Shown here piece after piece: positions 18,112 to 26,913 of a DNA stretch of 64,000 nt. How positions within the stretch are numbered: the stretch's first letter is position 1; every line of letters starts with the position of its first letter. The DNA comes from an uncultured Clostridia bacterium (GTDB taxonomy: Bacteria > Bacillota > Clostridia > Peptostreptococcales > Anaerovoracaceae): contig CAMENZ010000008.1 of assembly GCA_945928865.1 (NCBI GenBank), forward strand, positions 1 through 64,000. Reading direction: 5' to 3'. The notes under the pieces were generated by a model that was given only the letters and a program-made list of their open reading frames with translations, did not search any database and had not been told where the DNA came from. The position numbers were made by a program, and so were the translations under genes.

Positions 18112-18172
18112 GCTATATATTGCTAATAATGGTAAATATTGCCAATCAAAATCCACCTAACTCAAAATCCAC

Positions 18173-18661
18173 CTATCCAGCCTCATTGCCTCTATCAAAA
18201 GCTTCCTGAAACCTCTCAACATACTTAACATTCGGTGGCACAGTATCCAGCTTTGCATAGCCCTTTTCCAGCAAAATTTCATTTATCATTTCTTCGCCCA
18301 TATACACATAAGCTAAAAGCCTGCCATACTTATCCCTTTCCTCTACATCAAATTCAATATATATTTTTTTCCCTTCTATTAAACTCTTTGTAAATTCAGA
18401 AGCTTCCTTACCTTCCTTCGTATTTCTCCACTCCTGTGGTGCTACACTTTCAGGTGTATCTATACCAATCATCCTAATCCTAGTTCTCTGCCCTGAAATA
18501 TCTACAATAATAGTATCTCCATCCACAACCCTGTCAACCTTATAAGGTCCTTGCCGCACTATATTTTCTTCATCTTCATTCAAAATCTGCCATGCCCCTA
18601 CTCCTAATAGAAATAAAAGGCAAAGCAGAAAACTAAATACTCTAGCATTCTTCTTCGCCAT
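18173..18661 (-). CDS. thermonuclease family protein (SNase-like), secreted or membrane anchored
   Basis: 162 residues from ATG at 18661, chosen because AGAGG lies 6 bases upstream; a TTG at 18685 inside the end of coaW is less likely. A hydrophobic segment (about 6-25) serves as signal or anchor. The SNase (OB-fold) motifs follow: VVDGDTI, RMIGIDTPE and EERDKYGRLLAYVY, which carry the Asp/Arg/Glu residues used for calcium-dependent cleavage of DNA and RNA. The C-terminus stops at RGNEAG, a few residues short of the usual GLW ending, at the border of the repeat-rich scar. In the adjacent frame the sequence continues WIGGF, so a recent frameshift at the very end is possible. Confidence 0.85.
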   Translation of the reverse strand: MAKKNARVFSFLLCLLFLLGVGAWQILNEDEENIVRQGPYKVDRVVDGDTIIVDISGQRTRIRMIGIDTPESVAPQEWRNTKEGKEASEFTKSLIEGKKIYIEFDVEERDKYGRLLAYVYMGEEMINEILLEKGYAKLDTVPPNVKYVERFQEAFDRGNEAG

Positions 18662-18674
18662 GTAAAACCTCTTA

Positions 18675-19520
18675 TTAACCTGCAATATGTTTTAAACAGC
18701 ACTTTTCTGCCAATGCCGTTCCTATAGCTGTACCATATTCCCCATCCTCCGGTACGATAAAGTTATAGTCCGGGAACATAGTTCTAATCATTACACCAAT
18801 TTCATCACACTGAGGGAAATTAGTTAAAGCCCCAATTAAAATAAAATCTTTTATATTTGTATTTTGTGCAATCAATGCTGCCGTCTGACAAATGGATTCA
18901 ATTACCATATGCACTATACCCGCCGCCTTATCTTCGCAACCAGCCCTAGATGAAGCTTTACCAAAGTTGGAAGCAGTTACATTCATATCTAAGCCCGGCA
19001 ACGGATCCGGTGAAATATCAGCAATTCTAAGGTCTATATTCCCTACATTACCCCTTGCGGCAATTTCAGTAATCTTATCTATATCATTAGTGCTGAGCAT
19101 TAGCTTCGATAAACCAATTATAGTACCTCCACCTATGCCAATACCGCCCATATGAGTCGGTACTCCATTTTTAACACCTACGAAGGAAGTTCCCGTTCCC
19201 ATGCTTACTACCATGAATTCTGACTTTCCCTCTGCAAAATATCCACCGCCAACACCATTGGCAGTAAACTCATCCACCTTATAGGTTGGCAGTCCATAAA
19301 TAGCCTGGTTAACAGTAGCTGAGCCAACTCCTGTCAAATTAACCTGCTTAATATCCTTAAGTTCCAATTTATTATCATATAGGAATTTACCGAAAGCCCC
19401 AAACAGTGACGCTATGGCATTACTAGCTGAAATTTGAACCGGTATTAACATCTTATCTCCGTCAAAACCGGCAATCTTGGTAGTACTACCACCTATATCT
19501 ATTCCTACTACAATTTCCAT
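18675..19520 (-). CDS. coaW: type II pantothenate kinase
   Basis: 281 residues. Phosphorylates pantothenate as the first step of coenzyme A synthesis. Type II enzymes (Staphylococcus CoaW/eukaryotic PanK fold) belong to the ASKHA superfamily; the N-terminal phosphate loop GIDIGGSTTKIAGF, the SMGTGTSFVG block and GGGTIIGLSKLM are visible. Asp/Glu residues after the first strand provide the catalytic base. ATG at 19520 follows AGAGAGG. It ends just before the thermonuclease start, so the two are likely one message. About 170 bases between this gene and the Tad-like locus contain nothing recognisable. Confidence 0.92.
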   Translation of the reverse strand: MEIVVGIDIGGSTTKIAGFDGDKMLIPVQISASNAIASLFGAFGKFLYDNKLELKDIKQVNLTGVGSATVNQAIYGLPTYKVDEFTANGVGGGYFAEGKSEFMVVSMGTGTSFVGVKNGVPTHMGGIGIGGGTIIGLSKLMLSTNDIDKITEIAARGNVGNIDLRIADISPDPLPGLDMNVTASNFGKASSRAGCEDKAAGIVHMVIESICQTAALIAQNTNIKDFILIGALTNFPQCDEIGVMIRTMFPDYNFIVPEDGEYGTAIGTALAEKCCLKHIAG

Positions 19521-19691
19521 TTTTCGACCTCTCTTAGTCCCGAAATTTGCCTAAAACCATAAGCATTGTTAATTGTATCACAGCTGAAAGCCCTTGTAAA
19601 TAGCTATAGAGGTTTTTCTTTAGCGTCTTTCTTTAGCCTTTTAATGCCTTTGACCACCAATTTACCGCCATTTATTAAAGTATTCCATCAG

Positions 19692-19889
19692 TTATTTTTC
19701 ACCCAACACTTTATCTTCATTCCCTACCGGATGCTCTGCATCTTCTAAGGCTTCCTCTAAAGTAGCCTTGACAACATTTTCGTGATAATCCTTAACCTTA
19801 TCCAACCTAACTCCACTGCTGGATTTCTGGTAAACCATAAAAGCCACCAGCAAAATCACCAATCCCACTGTTATTATCAAATTCTTCAA
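19692..19889 (-). CDS. small pilin-like membrane protein 4 of the Tad-like locus
   Basis: 65 residues. The N-terminus MKNLIITVGLVILLVAFMVY is a single hydrophobic helix, followed by a charged segment (SSSGVRLDKVKDYHENVV onward) exposed outside. It overlaps the previous gene by 4 bases (ATGA type). The start MK-N-L-I-x3-G with Gly at position 9 matches the three other small proteins encoded just upstream. No canonical prepilin leader with Gly before Glu at +5 is present. Probably a minor pilin or pseudopilin of the Tad-like apparatus. Confidence 0.65.
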   Translation of the reverse strand: MKNLIITVGLVILLVAFMVYQKSSSGVRLDKVKDYHENVVKATLEEALEDAEHPVGNEDKVLGEK

Positions 19890-20227
19890 AATATGCCCTC
19901 CCTATGATACCATAATTTATTATCTTCTTTTCTTAGTCCTACTAATTTTTCAGCACCTATAACCTTGTAGATTGGTAACCTTAAAGAAAATTCGCCCTCT
20001 CCTAACTTTAACTCCACTTCACTATGCTGACAACCTGCAATCATAGCTAACTTTTCTCTCATACCCTCTTCGTCTACAACTTCTTCCCTTCTCATATCAG
20101 CCATAAATTTATATAAATTTTTCTCTATTGCCATAGTTCTACCTAAAGTATTTTCATTCACTGCAAACTGCATAATAAAAATTGATAATATAAGAATGGA
20201 ACCTATAGTCGTTATTAAATCCTTCAT
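19886..20227 (-). CDS. pseudopilin-like protein 3 of the Tad-like locus
   Basis: 113 residues from ATG at 20227, which has AAGGAG 8 bases upstream; a GTG three codons earlier overlaps that site. MKDLITTIGSILILSIFIMQF forms an N-terminal helix with Gly at position 9, followed by a mixed domain of about 90 residues (AIEKNLYKFMADMRREEVVDE first, then a beta-rich part with SEVELKLGEGEFSLRLPIYKV). The architecture recalls TadE/TadF-type minor pseudopilins but similarity is not clear. It overlaps the downstream small gene by 4 bases. Confidence 0.65.
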   Translation of the reverse strand: MKDLITTIGSILILSIFIMQFAVNENTLGRTMAIEKNLYKFMADMRREEVVDEEGMREKLAMIAGCQHSEVELKLGEGEFSLRLPIYKVIGAEKLVGLRKEDNKLWYHREGIF

Positions 20228-20239
20228 CTTTACCACTCC

Positions 20240-20374
20240 TTAGTAACTTTTTATAATTTGCTCCATTACCTTAGCAGAAGTTGATTGTAATGTATATTCC
20301 TTAGGGCCTACCATTAAGGAAAAAATATAGCAACCTAAAATAATAGTTCCCATTAAAATCACTAATTGTTTCAC
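20240..20374 (-). CDS. small pilin-like membrane protein 2 of the Tad-like locus
   Basis: 44 residues from GTG at 20374, chosen because AAGGAG lies 8 bases upstream; the frame is open further upstream but without a ribosome site. VKQLVILMGTIILGCYIFSL is the hydrophobic N-terminal helix (Gly at position 9), followed by GPKEYTLQSTSAKVMEQIIK. Size and shape resemble Flp pilins. The gap to the next gene is 12 bases. Confidence 0.6.
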   Translation of the reverse strand: MKQLVILMGTIILGCYIFSLMVGPKEYTLQSTSAKVMEQIIKSY

Positions 20375-20470
20375 TTTTATCTCCTTTTTAATAAAAATAT
20401 TATTGTAAACTATGAAATCCAACTTCACATTCCACCCCATTAATCTTTCTCCACACTCCTTAAGCTCCCT

Positions 20471-20638
20471 TTAGCTGCTAATACTATCAAACTTAATATT
20501 ATTCATTATAGCCGTAGTTCCCTCATCTACTATATCCTTTGCTGTAGATTTAAGCGAATTAGTATCTCCTAAAACCAATGTGTTGACAATCAAAGCACCT
20601 AAAATTATAGTTCCTATTATAATAATTAAATTCTTCAT
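20471..20638 (-). CDS. Flp-like small pilin 1 of the Tad-like locus
   Basis: 55 residues, easily missed because of its size. ATG at 20638 is preceded by AAGAGGTAAG. MKNLIIIIGTIILGALIVNT is a hydrophobic helix; then a polar tail with SLKSTAKDIVDEGTTAIMNN, similar in design to Flp major pilins. It shares TIILG with small protein 2 and the MKNLI start with small protein 4. It directly follows the TadC-like gene. As the first small gene after the assembly platform it is the best candidate for the main pilus subunit. Confidence 0.65.
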   Translation of the reverse strand: MKNLIIIIGTIILGALIVNTLVLGDTNSLKSTAKDIVDEGTTAIMNNIKFDSISS

Positions 20639-20676
20639 TTCTTACCTCTTATCTTTCTTTATATTTTAAAATCTAA

Positions 20677-21225
20677 TTAAAATATTTGTCTCAACATATT
20701 CAATGTATCCATCATAACCACTACTACCGTAAAATTTATAAGCAGAGCAAACACTCCTGTCGTGGCTATAACCGTAGTTATAATGGCATCCCTTTGTGCC
20801 TTTTTCATGGCAGATGTCATTCTCTCTTCTCCCATCATTTCCTGAAAAACCTTCATCTGTAAAGTAAGCTCCGCCGGATTTATCTTATCCAGCTTAGATA
20901 GAATGGCTGCAAAATTTCTCCCGCTTCTAGTTCCAATTTTCTTTCCAAAATATATAAAAGCTTCCTCTACATTTCCATTTCTATAAATAGAAATCATCTT
21001 CTGATATATGGGCTTAAGTTTTCCACTGTTTTCCATCAATAGCTCATATATATAATCTGCCGCCAGAGGTCTTTCCTTACTTACTAAAGCTAAATTTTTC
21101 AAGGTTATAACGCTACCTAAAAGTTCTCTTTCATAACCTCTCTTTAGAAATCCAGCTTGCTTTTTGATAGAAATTCTTTTAATAAAAGTCCTGCTGCGTA
21201 TAAAATCAATGAAATTGTAAACCAA
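20677..21225 (-). CDS. TadC-like type II secretion system F domain protein, short form
   Basis: 182 residues from a TTG at 21225, which has a GGAGGTAGGAG region just upstream. The T2SSF-like domain spans about 60-150 (ISIYRNGNVEEAFIYFGKKIG, then LQMKVFQEMMGEERM), with one or two transmembrane segments at the C-terminus (ATTGVFALLINFTVVVVMM). Usual TadC proteins are near 300 residues and have an N-terminal pair of membrane segments that are missing here. From this start the gene overlaps the TadB-like gene by 82 bases; a later TTG near 21120 would reduce the overlap. It forms the inner-membrane assembly platform together with the TadB-like protein. Confidence 0.65.
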   Translation of the reverse strand: MVYNFIDFIRSRTFIKRISIKKQAGFLKRGYERELLGSVITLKNLALVSKERPLAADYIYELLMENSGKLKPIYQKMISIYRNGNVEEAFIYFGKKIGTRSGRNFAAILSKLDKINPAELTLQMKVFQEMMGEERMTSAMKKAQRDAIITTVIATTGVFALLINFTVVVVMMDTLNMLRQIF

Positions 21226-22100
21226 GTCACTCCTACCTCCGTTTCAAACTGATATCTAAAAAATTCTGCCCAAGTCAAATCAAAATATTTAATAGCCCCT
21301 AACAAGGTCAAACCATAAGCAGCCGGAAACAAGTATTTCAAAATCAACTTTGCCTCATTCCCTTCCCTCTTGGCATATTCTGTCACCTTTCTGGCCTTAG
21401 TGATAGTATCTGCTAAATCACTTAGAGCTTCTGTAACCTCTATACCTGAAATCAATGCAAATTCCATATTATGGACTAGAATATTTCCCCAAGAGGTATT
21501 TAGAGAAAGCTGAAACTCTCTCAAATACCGCCTAATACCTTTTTCCGTACCATTTCGATTTATGCCCTTAGACAGATTAAATAACAGCTCCTTACTGACG
21601 TGGGCATCTTCAATAGTAAGAGCCGTCACCTCTATAGCCTTCTGCATATTAAAAAAATTTATCTTGTAATTGTCTAAAAGTTCCGTAAGCAAAATCTCCC
21701 CCTCCTGAGACCCTGTTATCCTTAACTTATTAAGCCTCAAAACTAAAATTCCATAGGGAAGTATCATTACGGCTAAGGTGGCTATGAGAACCATACTGCT
21801 GGACATTCTCCCCGACATAATTAACAACATTCCTGCCCCTAAAAGCCCTGTAAATATGGCAAAAATATTTACCGCCCTGTCAGAACCTAGACCTATAGTT
21901 AATTTAAGCATAATCCTTAAATGTTCCCATATCGGATCCTGCCTGCTATCCCTTTTTTTCTCTAAATAACTGTCTTCTTTCAAGGCTTCATAAAATTTCA
22001 TAATCGCCTCTCTAATTTCCCCATAAAGTTCAGCCATAAAATCATAAGTAGCTACATAAAGACCTAAAGAAAATAAGCCCAACATTATAATTACTATCAC
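21144..22100 (-). CDS. TadB-like type II secretion system F domain protein
   Basis: 318 residues. N-terminal membrane segment (1-18), a cytoplasmic stretch, two membrane helices (about 75-125), a cytoplasmic T2SSF-type domain with LLTELLDNYKINFFNMQKAIEV, LIHNMEFALISGIEVTEALSDL-like helices, and two C-terminal membrane helices. This is the layout of TadB assembly-platform proteins. Its ATG overlaps the end of the CpaF-like ATPase gene by 4 bases. Together with the ATPase it drives pilin insertion and extraction. Confidence 0.7.
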   Translation of the reverse strand: MIVIIMLGLFSLGLYVATYDFMAELYGEIREAIMKFYEALKEDSYLEKKRDSRQDPIWEHLRIMLKLTIGLGSDRAVNIFAIFTGLLGAGMLLIMSGRMSSSMVLIATLAVMILPYGILVLRLNKLRITGSQEGEILLTELLDNYKINFFNMQKAIEVTALTIEDAHVSKELLFNLSKGINRNGTEKGIRRYLREFQLSLNTSWGNILVHNMEFALISGIEVTEALSDLADTITKARKVTEYAKREGNEAKLILKYLFPAAYGLTLLGAIKYFDLTWAEFFRYQFETEVGVTWFTISLILYAAGLLLKEFLSKSKLDF

Positions 22101-23467
22101 ATGAATCCCTCCTCATCTTTATAATAACTGGGATACAAGGTTATGGGATTTTCCATAGAATGGCTCTTTTCCAAAACATCCAGCTCTACTTTCAACCTTT
22201 CCAGTAATGCCTTATCATATCCCTTTGAAGTTCTTAACTCAAAATCCGCCCCTATCACATTTCTCCAAACCCATTCCTTTCTTTCCCCATCATAACGCAA
22301 CATTTCCTCCATGAATACTTTATCCCCTACCTTATCATAACCATAGAGCCAAATACCTTTTAATAACTTCTTTCCCCTATTTTCTTCAACTTGAGCAAAC
22401 TCAAACACAAAATCAAAATTTATAAATATCTGCTGCAAAATCCCCTTAAAACTCCCACCATATCTACTGCAAATCTTAGTTCCCATCTTATAGGGCAAAT
22501 TCAATGCATCCTTAGTATGTACTGTAGCCTTACTCCTCTTAGTTCCCGTAGAAACTATATCCAAGGCTATATTAAATGCCACCCCATCTCTCATCTCCTC
22601 TAATAACACATAGTCATTGTCCCCTCTAAGTATAGATTTTGTAATATTCTCCAGTTCTTCACCATCTGCTACAAGCTGCATTATAGGAGCTTTGGGCATA
22701 ATCTTATGCCAAGGGGTTTCCGGGTCTGTAGATATAGCCAAACCCTCTAAATCTTCCCTTTCATAGCTCTGCCAAGTTTGTAAAAAAGTTGTTTTCCCCG
22801 ATCTGACCGCTCCCGAAAATATTACATTAAAGCCTATTTCAACCATACTTTTAAATAAATCTATCCCTTCTTCAGGAATAGTTCCTAAGGCTGCCTGTTC
22901 TTCAAAAGTAAGCTTTCTAACAATATATTTTCTGAAAACCATAACATCTTCCCCCTCTTTAGTTCTATCCCCTGAATATATGGTTATCCTAATGCCGTTT
23001 CTAAGGTAAATTTCATGAAAGCCTCTCTCTAATCTTTCCTTAGGAGTCGCCATTAAAAAAGCCCTCTTTAACTGTTCCCGCCTGCTCCTTTTTATACACT
23101 GAGGTTGTAACTCAGAAACTCCATCTATTAAAAAAAACACCTTATCGCCTATAACCTTCGCAGAAGATGAATTTACAAGCCTTTCTTCCTTATCATATAC
23201 CCAGCTGTATAAAGAAGATAAACCATATAATTCTGAAAATACGCCTTCTGTTAAACTTGGATACCAACCGGGATATTCCCCCTTGTCTACTCCTAAAATT
23301 TCTATAATTTCAGAAATTTTTTCCTGATATTCAGCCATTTCTTCTTCAAAGCCCATAATCGCTCTTTTTTCTTTTTCTAATCTTTCCATCTTGGAAAAAT
23401 CGTCTGCCTTATTCCATTCCCCCTCAAAATATGCCATTACCGACTTACATATTTCTTCAAACTTCAA
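22097..23467 (-). CDS. CpaF/TadA-like secretion ATPase
   Basis: 456 residues. Walker A is NVIFSGAVRSGKTTF near residue 215; the Walker B/Asp-box region is DYVLLEEMRDGVAFNIALD, followed by GTKRSKATVHTKD in the place of the CpaF STIHAN element, giving the catalytic glutamate and His box of type II/IV secretion ATPases. The N-terminal half (residues 1-200) is the family-specific domain. It powers the Tad-like apparatus from the cytoplasmic face. It lies 14 bases after the SAF-domain gene and overlaps TadB. The family is divergent from the usual CpaF, which typically has GEVRG at Walker B. Confidence 0.8.
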   Translation of the reverse strand: MKFEEICKSVMAYFEGEWNKADDFSKMERLEKEKRAIMGFEEEMAEYQEKISEIIEILGVDKGEYPGWYPSLTEGVFSELYGLSSLYSWVYDKEERLVNSSSAKVIGDKVFFLIDGVSELQPQCIKRSRREQLKRAFLMATPKERLERGFHEIYLRNGIRITIYSGDRTKEGEDVMVFRKYIVRKLTFEEQAALGTIPEEGIDLFKSMVEIGFNVIFSGAVRSGKTTFLQTWQSYEREDLEGLAISTDPETPWHKIMPKAPIMQLVADGEELENITKSILRGDNDYVLLEEMRDGVAFNIALDIVSTGTKRSKATVHTKDALNLPYKMGTKICSRYGGSFKGILQQIFINFDFVFEFAQVEENRGKKLLKGIWLYGYDKVGDKVFMEEMLRYDGERKEWVWRNVIGADFELRTSKGYDKALLERLKVELDVLEKSHSMENPITLYPSYYKDEEGFM

Positions 23468-23480
23468 TTAAAAGCCTCCC

Positions 23481-24083
23481 TTAATTATATAAAATAGCAA
23501 AGGTGTTCCCCTTATCTGCTAAATTGCTCAATTTTTTCATCTGTAATTCATCTATGATTACCTCAATTAAACTTACCTTAGCAGAAGAATTAAGCCTTTC
23601 CTTATCTGCATATCGAACTTCTTGATTGGTGCCGTCTCTAACATAGGCTACAACAACTTCTACTACAATTTCACTACCACAATAGAAATATGCTGTATCT
23701 CCTCTTTTCATAGTTTGAGGATAAGATTTTATCCAATCTTCAGGTACAGAAAAAACAAATTTATTACTGCTGCCCCCTACCTTAAATTCATAATCTGTAA
23801 AATATTCTGAATATATCTCCGCATCTTTTGGAATATAATGACTGGAAACTTTGCCAATTATATTCCCCTCCTCACCCATTCTAATGGCTCCCTCAGGAGC
23901 TTTCTCTACTCTCCTTATCTTAACCATAGATTTCTCTATTAAGGTATGAGCTTCCACCTTAGTATTTAATACTAAGATTTTGTCATAAATTAAGCTTTCC
24001 TTAGCCCAAAGCTCCCAAACCCCTAATAATACTAAGGTTACAAGGATTATCACCATACCCGTTAACTTTCTTTTTTTACTCAT
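23481..24083 (-). CDS. SAF-domain protein, CpaB/RcpC-like
   Basis: 200 residues. One N-terminal membrane segment (about 9-27) is followed by an SAF domain (KILVLNTKVEAHTLIEKSMV to IPKDAEIYSEYF, about 35-92), the fold found in CpaB/RcpC proteins of Tad loci, and then a beta-rich C-terminal part. In Gram-negatives CpaB supports the secretin; monoderm loci keep it without a secretin. ATG has AAGGAGG just upstream. It is the first gene of the Tad-like operon, and a terminator of the preceding EamA gene lies 31 bases upstream. Confidence 0.75.
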   Translation of the reverse strand: MSKKRKLTGMVIILVTLVLLGVWELWAKESLIYDKILVLNTKVEAHTLIEKSMVKIRRVEKAPEGAIRMGEEGNIIGKVSSHYIPKDAEIYSEYFTDYEFKVGGSSNKFVFSVPEDWIKSYPQTMKRGDTAYFYCGSEIVVEVVVAYVRDGTNQEVRYADKERLNSSAKVSLIEVIIDELQMKKLSNLADKGNTFAILYN

Positions 24084-24114
24084 TTTTCCTCCTTAAAACT
24101 GTTTTAGGTAAAAG

Positions 24115-24142
24115 AAAACCACAGCCCTAAGACTGTGGTTTT
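24115..24142 (-). terminator. intrinsic terminator after the EamA gene
   Basis: Perfect 10-bp stem AAAACCACAG/CTGTGGTTTT with an 8-base loop, followed on the minus strand by CTTTTA. It separates the EamA gene from the Tad-like operon. Confidence 0.85.
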
Positions 24143-24219
24143 GAAAAATATTTACATTTATTTACAGTAATATATTACCATATCATTTTATTTCTTGCAA
24201 CACATTTTTTATAAAACTT

Positions 24220-25155
24220 TTATTTCATTTCTTCCTTACCTCTGGAAGATTCAAATATGCCGAATATAATTAAGATTAGCCCTACAACCGTATACCATCC
24301 CCAATTATCTCCACCCCATATAATACCTGCTAATACGCCTACTGCCGTTATCAAATTAGTCTGGATACAGGTTGCTAAAGCCGCAGATAGCTTTGAAAGG
24401 GTAAAATTAAATATTAAATATGCCATGAAGGAACAACCTATACCTAAATAAATCAAAGAAATTGTCCCAACGCCTCCTGAAAAAAAGACTTCATAAGGAT
24501 GTAATCCATAGCCTTGATAAAAGGCAATACCATTAAAAAATATAGCTCCTTCTAAGGCTACGAAAAAGGTAACCTCCATTGCAGAAAAGGATTTTGCTAA
24601 TTTATGAGAAACCAAAGTATACATAGCACCCACACATACTGCTATCAAAAGATATATATAACCTTCGATTCGCCCACCTACAGAAAAAGAAGGAGAAAAG
24701 GCTACACATATTATAACTCCTGAAAAGCCTAATAAAATTCCTAAGGCAACTTTGAGCGGAATGGCTTTCCTGAATACTAAAGCACCTTCAATAATTACCA
24801 TAAGAGGAATAACTGCTATAAATAGAGAACTTTCTGAAGCTGTGGTCAAATCTATTCCCCAAGCCTCAAAATAGGCATATATACAAGGTTGAAGAAATGC
24901 TGCCAGCATTAAAAGCTTAACAGGTTTCCCCTTGTAACTTATCTTAATCACCTTAGTTACAACCAATATTCCAAATAAGACCAAAGACATTAACCATCTG
25001 ACAGCTAATACTTCTATAGGCTCTAATTCTTTCAAGGCAATTTTTGTACCAAAAAAAGACAGGCCCCACAAGAGGGCCAAAGTTATAAATAAGGTATAAA
25101 GCACTATTTTACTATCTTTAATTTTAAGCCAATTAACCTTTAAAGAATTTTTCAT
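24220..25155 (-). CDS. DMT superfamily transporter (EamA)
   Basis: 311 residues from ATG at 25155, with AAAAGGAG 4-5 bases upstream; a TTG nine codons earlier lacks support. Ten hydrophobic segments in two five-helix EamA repeats (first: TLFITLALLWGLSFFGTK and PIEVLAVRWLMSLVLFG; second: IYLLIAVCVGAMYTLVSHKL onward). The family exports or exchanges small metabolites such as amino acids; the substrate cannot be told. It starts 28 bases after the beta-CASP gene. Confidence 0.9.
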   Translation of the reverse strand: MKNSLKVNWLKIKDSKIVLYTLFITLALLWGLSFFGTKIALKELEPIEVLAVRWLMSLVLFGILVVTKVIKISYKGKPVKLLMLAAFLQPCIYAYFEAWGIDLTTASESSLFIAVIPLMVIIEGALVFRKAIPLKVALGILLGFSGVIICVAFSPSFSVGGRIEGYIYLLIAVCVGAMYTLVSHKLAKSFSAMEVTFFVALEGAIFFNGIAFYQGYGLHPYEVFFSGGVGTISLIYLGIGCSFMAYLIFNFTLSKLSAALATCIQTNLITAVGVLAGIIWGGDNWGWYTVVGLILIIFGIFESSRGKEEMK

Positions 25156-25182
25156 AAAACTCCTTTTACTTTCTGTCTTCAA

Positions 25183-26859
25183 CTATTTTTCTTCGCTTAA
25201 GGGTCTGCTATCTCTATTTTCAGAAGTAATAGTAGAACCTAAACTCATAACAGTTTTTTGTAATTCTAAAATGATATTATTTATCTGAAGAAGCTTTTCA
25301 GCTGAGCTTTCCTCATTTATAGCTCCCTTTGCCTTAGCTAAAATAGCATCTACATCTACGCCTATATTGGAAACCTTTTCCTTTAAAGCATCTAAATCCT
25401 CTATTTTAACCGCTTCTCTTATAACTTCTTCCTTAGATAGAAGCTGACCGCTTTCCAATTCAAACTCTGCATTAGCATATATAGGAGTAGTATCATAACC
25501 GTAAACTTCTTTTACCTTTGCTGCAAAATCCGCCTTCCCCTGCTCCTCTCCATGAACTAGGAATATTCTCTTCGGTTCTACTTGGAATCCACCTAGCCAG
25601 TCCAGCAAACCTTCCTGGTCGGCATGACCTGAAAAGCCCTCTAAATTATGAATTTCCGCTCCTACCATTACAGTTTCGCCGAATAATTTTACTTCTTCAG
25701 CACCCTCTACCAAGTGTCTGCCTAAAGTTCCTTCCGCCTGATACCCAACGAAAACTATACTATTTCTGCTATCCCAAAGATTATGTTTCAAATGATGTCT
25801 AATTCTACCTGCTTCACACATACCGGATGCAGATATAATAATTTTAGGAGTCTTATCAAAATTCAACATCTGTGAATCCTGAGTATTTCTGGTAAACTTT
25901 AGATTTTTGAAATCTAAAGGATTGTCTCCCTCTAAAATATATTGCTTAGTTTCCTCATCAAAAACACCTGCATTTTTCTTAAAAACTTCCGTAGCAGCAT
26001 TAGCCATAGGACTATCTATATATACATTAACTTTGTCCAACAATCCCTTATATTCAGGATGATGTTCATAGAACATATTAAATTCAAATATAAGTTCCTG
26101 AGTTCTTCCTACAGCAAAGGATGGAATAATTACACTTCCCCCTCTCTTTACTGTACTTTCAACTATCTTTATCAGTTCTTCTATAGATGTAGTATTCTTA
26201 GGATGGAGCCTGTTTCCATAGGTAGTCTCCATAATTACATAATCCGCCTTCTTTATCTTAGTCGGATCTCTTAAAATAGGTCTATCCTTAACCCCTATAT
26301 CTCCCGAAAATACTATCTTAGAAGTAGTGCCTCTTTCATCTACCCAAATTTCTGTAATGGCTGAACCTAAAATATGTCCTGCATCATTAAATACAATCTG
26401 CATACTATCATTCACTGAAAACAGCTGATCATACAAAATAGGCTTAACTAATTTCAATGCGGCCTCTGCATCTTGTACTGTATAAAGAGGCTCTACAGGC
26501 TGTTTACCCGTTCTGGCATTTTTCTTACTCTGCCACTCTGAATCCTTTTCATGAATATAAGCAGAATCTATGAGCATTACATTTAGTAAATCTGCTGTAG
26601 CGTCTGTGCAGTAGATTTCTCCTTTAAAACCTCTCTTAACTAACAGAGGTAATCTTCCACAATGATCTATATGGGCATGGCTCAAAATCACACATTCGAT
26701 AGCCTCAGGATCAAAGGGAAAATCATCAAAATTCATTTTTTCCTGTTCCTTGCCCCCCTGAAATTGTCCACAGTCTAAAAGAACCTGATGTCTTTCAGTT
26801 GTAAGTAAGTGACAAGAACCTGTTACTCCCTGAGTAGCACCACAAAACTTGATTTTCAT
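25183..26859 (-). CDS. MBL-fold beta-CASP metallohydrolase with RNA specificity domain (YSH1 type)
   Basis: 558 residues. The metallo-beta-lactamase zinc motif SHAHIDHCGRLP is near residue 60, followed by FNDAGHILGS, FSGDIG and the beta-CASP motifs including MCEAGRIRHHLKHNLW and an RMMBL-type C-terminal block with EGFSGHADQEGLLDWL and VHGEEQGK. The family cleaves or trims RNA (CPSF73/YSH1-like) and differs from RNase J. About 60 extra residues at the C-terminus (from about 495) look helical and are lineage-specific. The physiological substrate in bacteria is not known. Confidence 0.9.
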   Translation of the reverse strand: MKIKFCGATQGVTGSCHLLTTERHQVLLDCGQFQGGKEQEKMNFDDFPFDPEAIECVILSHAHIDHCGRLPLLVKRGFKGEIYCTDATADLLNVMLIDSAYIHEKDSEWQSKKNARTGKQPVEPLYTVQDAEAALKLVKPILYDQLFSVNDSMQIVFNDAGHILGSAITEIWVDERGTTSKIVFSGDIGVKDRPILRDPTKIKKADYVIMETTYGNRLHPKNTTSIEELIKIVESTVKRGGSVIIPSFAVGRTQELIFEFNMFYEHHPEYKGLLDKVNVYIDSPMANAATEVFKKNAGVFDEETKQYILEGDNPLDFKNLKFTRNTQDSQMLNFDKTPKIIISASGMCEAGRIRHHLKHNLWDSRNSIVFVGYQAEGTLGRHLVEGAEEVKLFGETVMVGAEIHNLEGFSGHADQEGLLDWLGGFQVEPKRIFLVHGEEQGKADFAAKVKEVYGYDTTPIYANAEFELESGQLLSKEEVIREAVKIEDLDALKEKVSNIGVDVDAILAKAKGAINEESSAEKLLQINNIILELQKTVMSLGSTITSENRDSRPLSEEK

Positions 26860-26913
26860 TTTTCTATCTCCCGCCTTAAAAGCCTACTAAAACTAAAGAG
26901 AATTAATTTATCA

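Larger units (their letters stand above)
17650..18172. other. gene-free scar between vapD remnant and thermonuclease
   Basis: No full-length gene is visible. It holds a 19-codon reading frame on the minus strand (17885-17826, MDRTIDMAYMEWLRNIKDF), a copy of a terminator hairpin, and a cluster of GTTGTC-type words. The composition is very AT-rich. It looks like remains of an inserted element. Confidence 0.5.
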
